A stretch of 64,000 nucleotides of DNA, from positions 248,001 to 312,000 of the forward strand of contig VZRS01000224.1 of assembly GCA_013398055.1 (NCBI GenBank), in the 5' to 3' direction. This DNA is from Ifrita kowaldi. Taxonomy: Eukaryota; Chordata; Aves; Passeriformes; Cinclosomatidae. Below, piece by piece: positions 58,834-64,000 of the stretch (the first letter of the stretch is position 1; every line of letters starts with the position of its first letter). A program made the translations under genes and the position numbers. The notes beneath the pieces were generated by a model, which was not told the origin of the DNA, did not search any database, and saw nothing but the letters and a program-made list of their open reading frames with translations.

Positions 58834-61754
58834 TGCTCTTTTTGTATCATTCAGACTATGTGGACTTTTCCAAGAAGATGTTTTAGCTATAACTCGTGAA
58901 GTTAAGTCTATCGCTATCTTCAAATGGTTGAGAGCTTCAGGCATGAAGGGTTGGGCTAAAAGCTACTTTGCAAAGCACTCTTGGTACAACAAAGCCATCA
59001 CGGTATGAAAAAGAAAAAAAGGAATTCAAACCTGAGACAACTTCAATACAACAATTCTGCACTTGGGAATAATTTCCAGCAATGTGATGATGTTCATTTA
59101 CAGGGATGGGACTGGGGTCCAAAAGAGAACTAGCAGACAAAACAGCTTGCTCAGAGGGGCTAAGCCCTTACCCAAAGCGGAGAGAGGAGAGGGGGCAGTG
59201 TGGCAACAGGAGGTCTAAGCAGTCCCTCAGCAAGCCAGTCTTTAGAGCAGCCTGGAGCATTAGTCATTGTGTGGCTGAAGCCATCTCAGCTATAAAAGAT
59301 GCCACCAAACTGACAAATGCTGGCACATAGCTGATAACACCTTTTATCTTACACTGCCTGAGTCATCCTCATTACAATTAACACACCAAGAGCAGCTTGT
59401 AAATTAGGGGTGTAATTGCCTTAACATCCCAATAGTCAAGAAAGAGAAGAATGAATCTCCCGAATTAACCTCAGTTCCTGGAGGTGTGTCTCCTTCTCAT
59501 GGAGTGTTCACCTACAACCATGATTCAGCTACCCCTTTTTGGCGTCCAAACTTCGGGGAAAATTGGTTTGGAGGCCATTCTCCAAGAAGTCAGAAGGCAG
59601 CAGTGATGGAGCAGGGTGTCACAGAGGCATGAGTGTGCAAGAAAGGCGACCAAGGCATTGAAATGAGGAGCTGTGTCTGCAGCAAGGGCATGCCTTCTGC
59701 TGACACCATGTTTCCCAGCAGATGTCCTCTCCAGTGTCCTTCTCAAGGCTTATACAGTCCTCCCCTGCCATGTATCCAAGTGTCTTCCAGAGGACACTGG
59801 TGACAGGAATGCCATCTCCCACAACAGGCTCTTTCGGTTTTATCCATAACCCCACAGGCAGTTTATTGCAAGTGCCCAGCATACACCCTGCAATGATGAA
59901 TAAATTGGTGCCTTTTCTCCTTAGAGATGGAGCCAGTGCCTAGGTCCAGCACTATGGATCAGAGACAATCTTCAGAGGGTAATCCAGTGTCCCCAGATAT
60001 TGTACAGCTAATAAAACACAGGGTGTGCATCAGTCCTGCTGCAGAGTGCATCTTCCTCCCTCTTTGTTCTCCTCCTACTGTCAGGAATGTTGATGCATTT
60101 TCTGTACAGACATCCAGCTCTTTTAGACCAGAAAAGTGAATGCTCTTCCCTTCGAGGCTCCGGAGAACCACTGCCAAGAAAAAGTAGAGGAGAGATGTGT
60201 CTGGTGCTGCAGTGAGCTACGAAGACAAGGATAGCTTACCTCTCCTTTCTGAGAAAATTGGGACATCACATTCCCTCTTTAATCTCAGAGCTTTGTGATA
60301 TCCTTCTTGATTTCCATAATGTTTCAAAATGCTTGAGGGGTTTTGGGGATAGCTTAGAATGGATAAGTTTCTGTACCCTTCCTTAGTTAAGTGTCACTGC
60401 ATCAGAAACAGGATCTCTGGGCTGCACCGGTCTGTCAATTCTTGTCTTCTTAACATGCTGTATTTGTTTCTATGCCAGTATTTCCCACTCAATGAAAGAG
60501 CTTTTTGGAATTTTACTCTAATACATTCACAGGCAACAAACATATCTACTCTCTGTCTTTGATTTGCAAGACTAAACAGCTGACAGCTTTCTGTGTCCAT
60601 TCATAGAAAAGGTCTCCTTTCCCTCAAGCATCCCAGTGAGAACTTTGCTCGGAGAAGCCAAGGAATTCCTATGATATGCATAGAAAATTACTAAGCATGA
60701 AACATTTCTTAAAAATACTGTGGTTTAAGGCATCCTATAATCAGCATTTTTTACTTTTCCTTCTTAACACATCGAGGTTACCTATTAAAATGTATAGATG
60801 TCCTAATAATACAATTCAAACTCTTAAAATGAAATTTCAAGAAATAGAATATCCATTTAAAAATGGTAACATTTTAAAAAATCTAAACATTTTCAGTAGA
60901 AGAATTTTAGTAAAATACATAACCTTATGTTACAAGTCAAAATATCGTTAGTAGTTTCAATGATGCTTTAAATTAAGTTGATTTATACATGTGTTATTTA
61001 ACATCTCTAAGCAATATTTGCCTCATTTCATATAGATTTAAGGTTGCTTTTAGCAGTTTATATATAGTAGCTAACTCCTTAACATATTTGTGAATGTGAT
61101 TAATTTATTTTTAGTTGTTTATGGCAAGTTAATATGTTTCTATAAGTAGCAATGATGGTAAAATTTTCCCAAAGCATGGCAGCTACAGATGCAAGTATTA
61201 TAAAGACTAAATAGTGTGTATCATCTTATAAATTTGTCCTTGAGATAATACAAAATGAGGCACAGTCAGTTAAGATATTAATCCTGTATGTTTAAAGTCC
61301 CTGACAATGAAACTATTTTATAAAATAGCTTTTAAGGCAGTTATAAGAGCGGTTCTGTCTCCATTAACACCCACACACACATTAAGCAAGCCTCCATTTC
61401 ACTTTGATAATTTTAGAACTGGATGGTTTTGTTATGAAGCTGAGAAAGCAATAAACTCTGTGTTCCTTTTGTGCTGCCTGCAAAATGGGGGGGATGATCT
61501 CCAAAATCGGGTGGGTACGCCTTACACAAAAGCAAGCCACGGACAGCAGGGCTTGCACCCAGGTGATGCCTCCGTGCGTCCTGGGGAGCTGCCCTCTTTT
61601 TACAAGGGACCATCACTGCTGGGACCCTGTGCTAACAATTTGCAAACCTTTCATGTGGTAAAACTGATCTGTTCATGACAGAGGTGTAACTGGGCACAAA
61701 ACTGCATGTCAAAGGCTGCACCGCAACTGTCCATTCGAATTCATCCTGGAGGGT

Positions 61755-61800
61755 GTATGTATGTACATGCATATAGCTATATATATACATGTATATATGC
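61755..61800. repeat. TATG/TA-rich repeat with an 18-bp palindrome
   Basis: The alternating purine-pyrimidine stretch contains the perfect palindrome ATATATACATGTATATAT at 61781-61798. It is a simple repeat with no sign of a functional site. Confidence 0.75.
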
Positions 61801-62099
61801 ACAGTCACATCTGCTTTAGCATGGGGCTTCAATGAGGCACTCAAACCCAAAATGATGGTCTGAAGAGGTAGGGAAAGGCTGTGGAGAAAGGCAGACCTGA
61901 GGCAGACCTCGACAGGATGTGGGTACAGCAGGTACTGCGGATGCTTTCCCTCCTTTCTCAGCCTTGCCTGCCCTTACAAAGCTGCTGTGCTGCCACGGCG
62001 GATGCCCCCGTTTACGGCTCTAGAGCCGGGATGCTGTAAGTACAGCTCAGGTGAGCACCTAACTCCCAGCGGAGCTCGAGAAGGAACTGGATCTTCAGA

Positions 62100-62156
62100 C
62101 TTATCTCTCGCTCTCCCTCTCCCCTCCTCCCCCTCCCCTCTCCCCCTTCTCCTTTG
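62100..62156. repeat. Polypyrimidine (CT-rich) tract
   Basis: About 55 bp consist almost only of C and T, dominated by CTCC and CCCT units. Confidence 0.85.
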
Positions 62157-64000
62157 TGCTTTCAGCTCGTTAACTCACTGATTTCAAGCTTGGTCCCAGC
62201 AGATTCTCTCAGAGGCAGAGCAGTAGCTGAGCTGCACAGACATATTTGTGTGTTATTATCTAAAAGGAATTGCTGCTGATTGATTGACAGGAGGGCAAAC
62301 TAAGAGACAACAAATTCTCCCCTGCTTTCTCTTCCTCCCCTCCCTCCGCCGCCCCTTCTTTTGGGCAGTAAGAGGGAAATAGCTTGTGCTACTCAACGAG
62401 GATAAGGCACCAATATGGGTAATGAAAATATGCACGATTCGATGATATAAGATGAAAAGCTTAGGCACAGAAGCACTCAGGCTTAGGGAAAAAGCCCGGC
62501 TCATAGCTCACAGGCATTCAGAAGAGATCCTCAGCTGCTGCAGTTGATGCTGTCTGGTTTCCTTCACTTGCAGATGAAGCAAATGTTGCTCAGGCAGGAG
62601 ACAGAATGGTGCCAGAGCAGCGTGGCTGTGAGCAGGTGACCCACGGGGGTCTGTGCCCTGCGCATTGCTGCCAGACCCCCTGGCAGCCCTCTGCTCCTTT
62701 CATGGCCATCGTGAGGAGGGCTATCTGGAGAAACTATCATGCGTCTGTGCCTGTGTCCATCTCAGAGTTTGTAGTTACAAAAACAGCAGGATGACGTCTT
62801 CAGAGAAATGCCACCCAGCAATGCTAGAGCTGCTGGGTACACAGAGCAACTCTGGAGTTTTTTCAATTAGTGGTTCAGGTGCTCTTGAATGACCCTAGTC
62901 TGACATTTTTCTCCATGTCAGGATGAGATCCCACTGTCAGGAGAAACTTCAACATAACCACAGCACTGAGGAGGAGTCATATCTTCTAGAGCATTAGCTG
63001 GCACAAAAGCCGTCCTGAGGCAAAGCAGAAGAGCTACTGGTTACTGCTGGCTCTGCTGGTTTTCGTGCTGGTGTCAGCCAAATCACTTCAGGATGGCACA
63101 GGAGGGGAGTAACTTTGCTTCACCAGATGCTGGAAGGAGAGCACGGAACAGCAGGATGGGAATCAGGTGTGGAAGCTCAGCAGAGCAAATAAGTTGGCGT
63201 CCTGTCCCCAGTGTGAGAAGCATTCCCATGCTGCTTACAAAGCCAACAGAGAAAATGGCTATTTCTGGGCCACCGCCCTGTGCAGGGATGGATGGAGGGC
63301 GGCCAGCTCTGAAGGGAACCCTGCGGTGCTGGCGGCTGCCTCTGAGCAAAGGAAGCCCCTATCGTGGTGGCCCATGCTCTGCCCTCTTGGGCACAATTAC
63401 TTAGACTATTCATTTCCTAATGTTTGCTTTAGAGTAACAGACAGATACACCACATGATATTTACTTGCGTTTTGCCTTGGTGCCAAGTACTACTACCCTG
63501 TATTCTCTGTGTTGAAATGTAACAGGGGACACCACCTGCTTGCTGAAGTTTTTTCTCCCAGTGCACAAGACAGAAAAAGAGCCAGATGTTTTTCTGCAGT
63601 GTTACACACAGGAGGATGAGCAAACCCCCATCCAAGTAGGGTTGCACTTCAGCAACTCTTAAGCGCATCCGCTTTACAGCAGCATGTGTTTAAATGATTT
63701 GCTAAATCAGGGCCTTCAAATGGAGCCAAAGCCATTTCAGGAAAAAGGTCCCAGTGCCAGCAATTAGACAGGGACTAGCCAGGTCAAAATTTTTTGTCTT
63801 AATTATAGGAAGGTATTTTATCTACTAGTGCATTCCTTCAAGTCATACACATAACTCTTCCACAAGTAATCCAGGAGGTCAAGAAAACATTTTGCAAAGC
63901 TTCCAAGATGCAAAGGCACAATAAGAGGAAACAATTATTTTTTCCATTAAATGGCAAAAACAGAAAGAAGGGTGCCACTTCTGTGGAAATCACATTGGCT

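Larger units (their letters stand above)
57979..64000. other. Intergenic to right edge, no gene supported
   Basis: This is mostly unique sequence. The block 60660-61330 is strongly AT-rich without a recognisable repeat. The block 61930-62400 is GC-richer, with some CpGs and a polypyrimidine tract. No exon of FOXO1 or another gene was recognised. Confidence 0.7.

Noticed and set aside
58687..59008. Proteins with Lys-Glu or Ser-Phe dipeptide repeats
   Set aside because: They are translations of the CTCCTT microsatellite.
61781..61798. Perfect 18-bp palindrome
   Set aside because: It arises from a TA/CATG simple repeat and has no further structure around it.
1..64000. CRISPR arrays, operons, phage or bacterial-type systems, tRNA and rRNA genes
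   Set aside because: The sequence is vertebrate nuclear DNA; none of these was seen on either strand.

Overview
The window is vertebrate nuclear DNA, most likely from a bird. The evidence is one intron-rich gene with GT-AG introns and at least ten fragments of CR1 LINEs, several ending in the typical 'ATTCTATG'-like 3' octamers. I saw no Alu, L1 or other mammalian-type repeats. A crocodile or turtle is a weaker alternative. The Ns at 57038, 57193 and 57593-57600 mark it as draft assembly sequence.

Positions 1-40393 hold the 3' three quarters of COG6, conserved oligomeric Golgi complex subunit 6, on the + strand. Fifteen coding exons can be placed to the base. All have GT-AG borders and consistent phases, and together they encode 514 residues ending at a TAG at 40391-40393. 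From the length of the human protein (about 657 aa), some 140 N-terminal residues, probably four exons, lie to the left of the window. Introns range from 110 bp to 8.8 kb. They contain AT-rich unique sequence, five minus-strand CR1 fragments and several T/G- or A/C-rich low-complexity tracts. I found no other gene inside them.

Positions 40394 to about 42.66 kb are the probable COG6 3' UTR, with an early ATTAAA and two late AATAAA candidate polyadenylation signals. From there to 64000 no protein-coding gene can be supported. In mammals the next gene in this direction is FOXO1, so this is probably the start of the COG6-FOXO1 intergenic interval (inference). It holds plus-strand CR1 fragments at about 47.5, 53.6, 54.8 and 57.0-58.0 kb, simple repeats, and several AT-rich unique blocks that may be conserved regulatory DNA.

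The clearest anomaly is at 56790-57690. A 248-bp segment is repeated without visible difference and a second 86-bp segment nearly so, each copy abutting an N run. This looks like a false assembly duplication of one CR1-bearing locus. Inside COG6, a T/G-rich tract in intron 7 and an A/C-rich tract in intron 9 are antisense to each other over a 21-nt perfect core and bracket exons 8 and 9. That could favour a circular RNA. I found no evidence of an undescribed genetic system.
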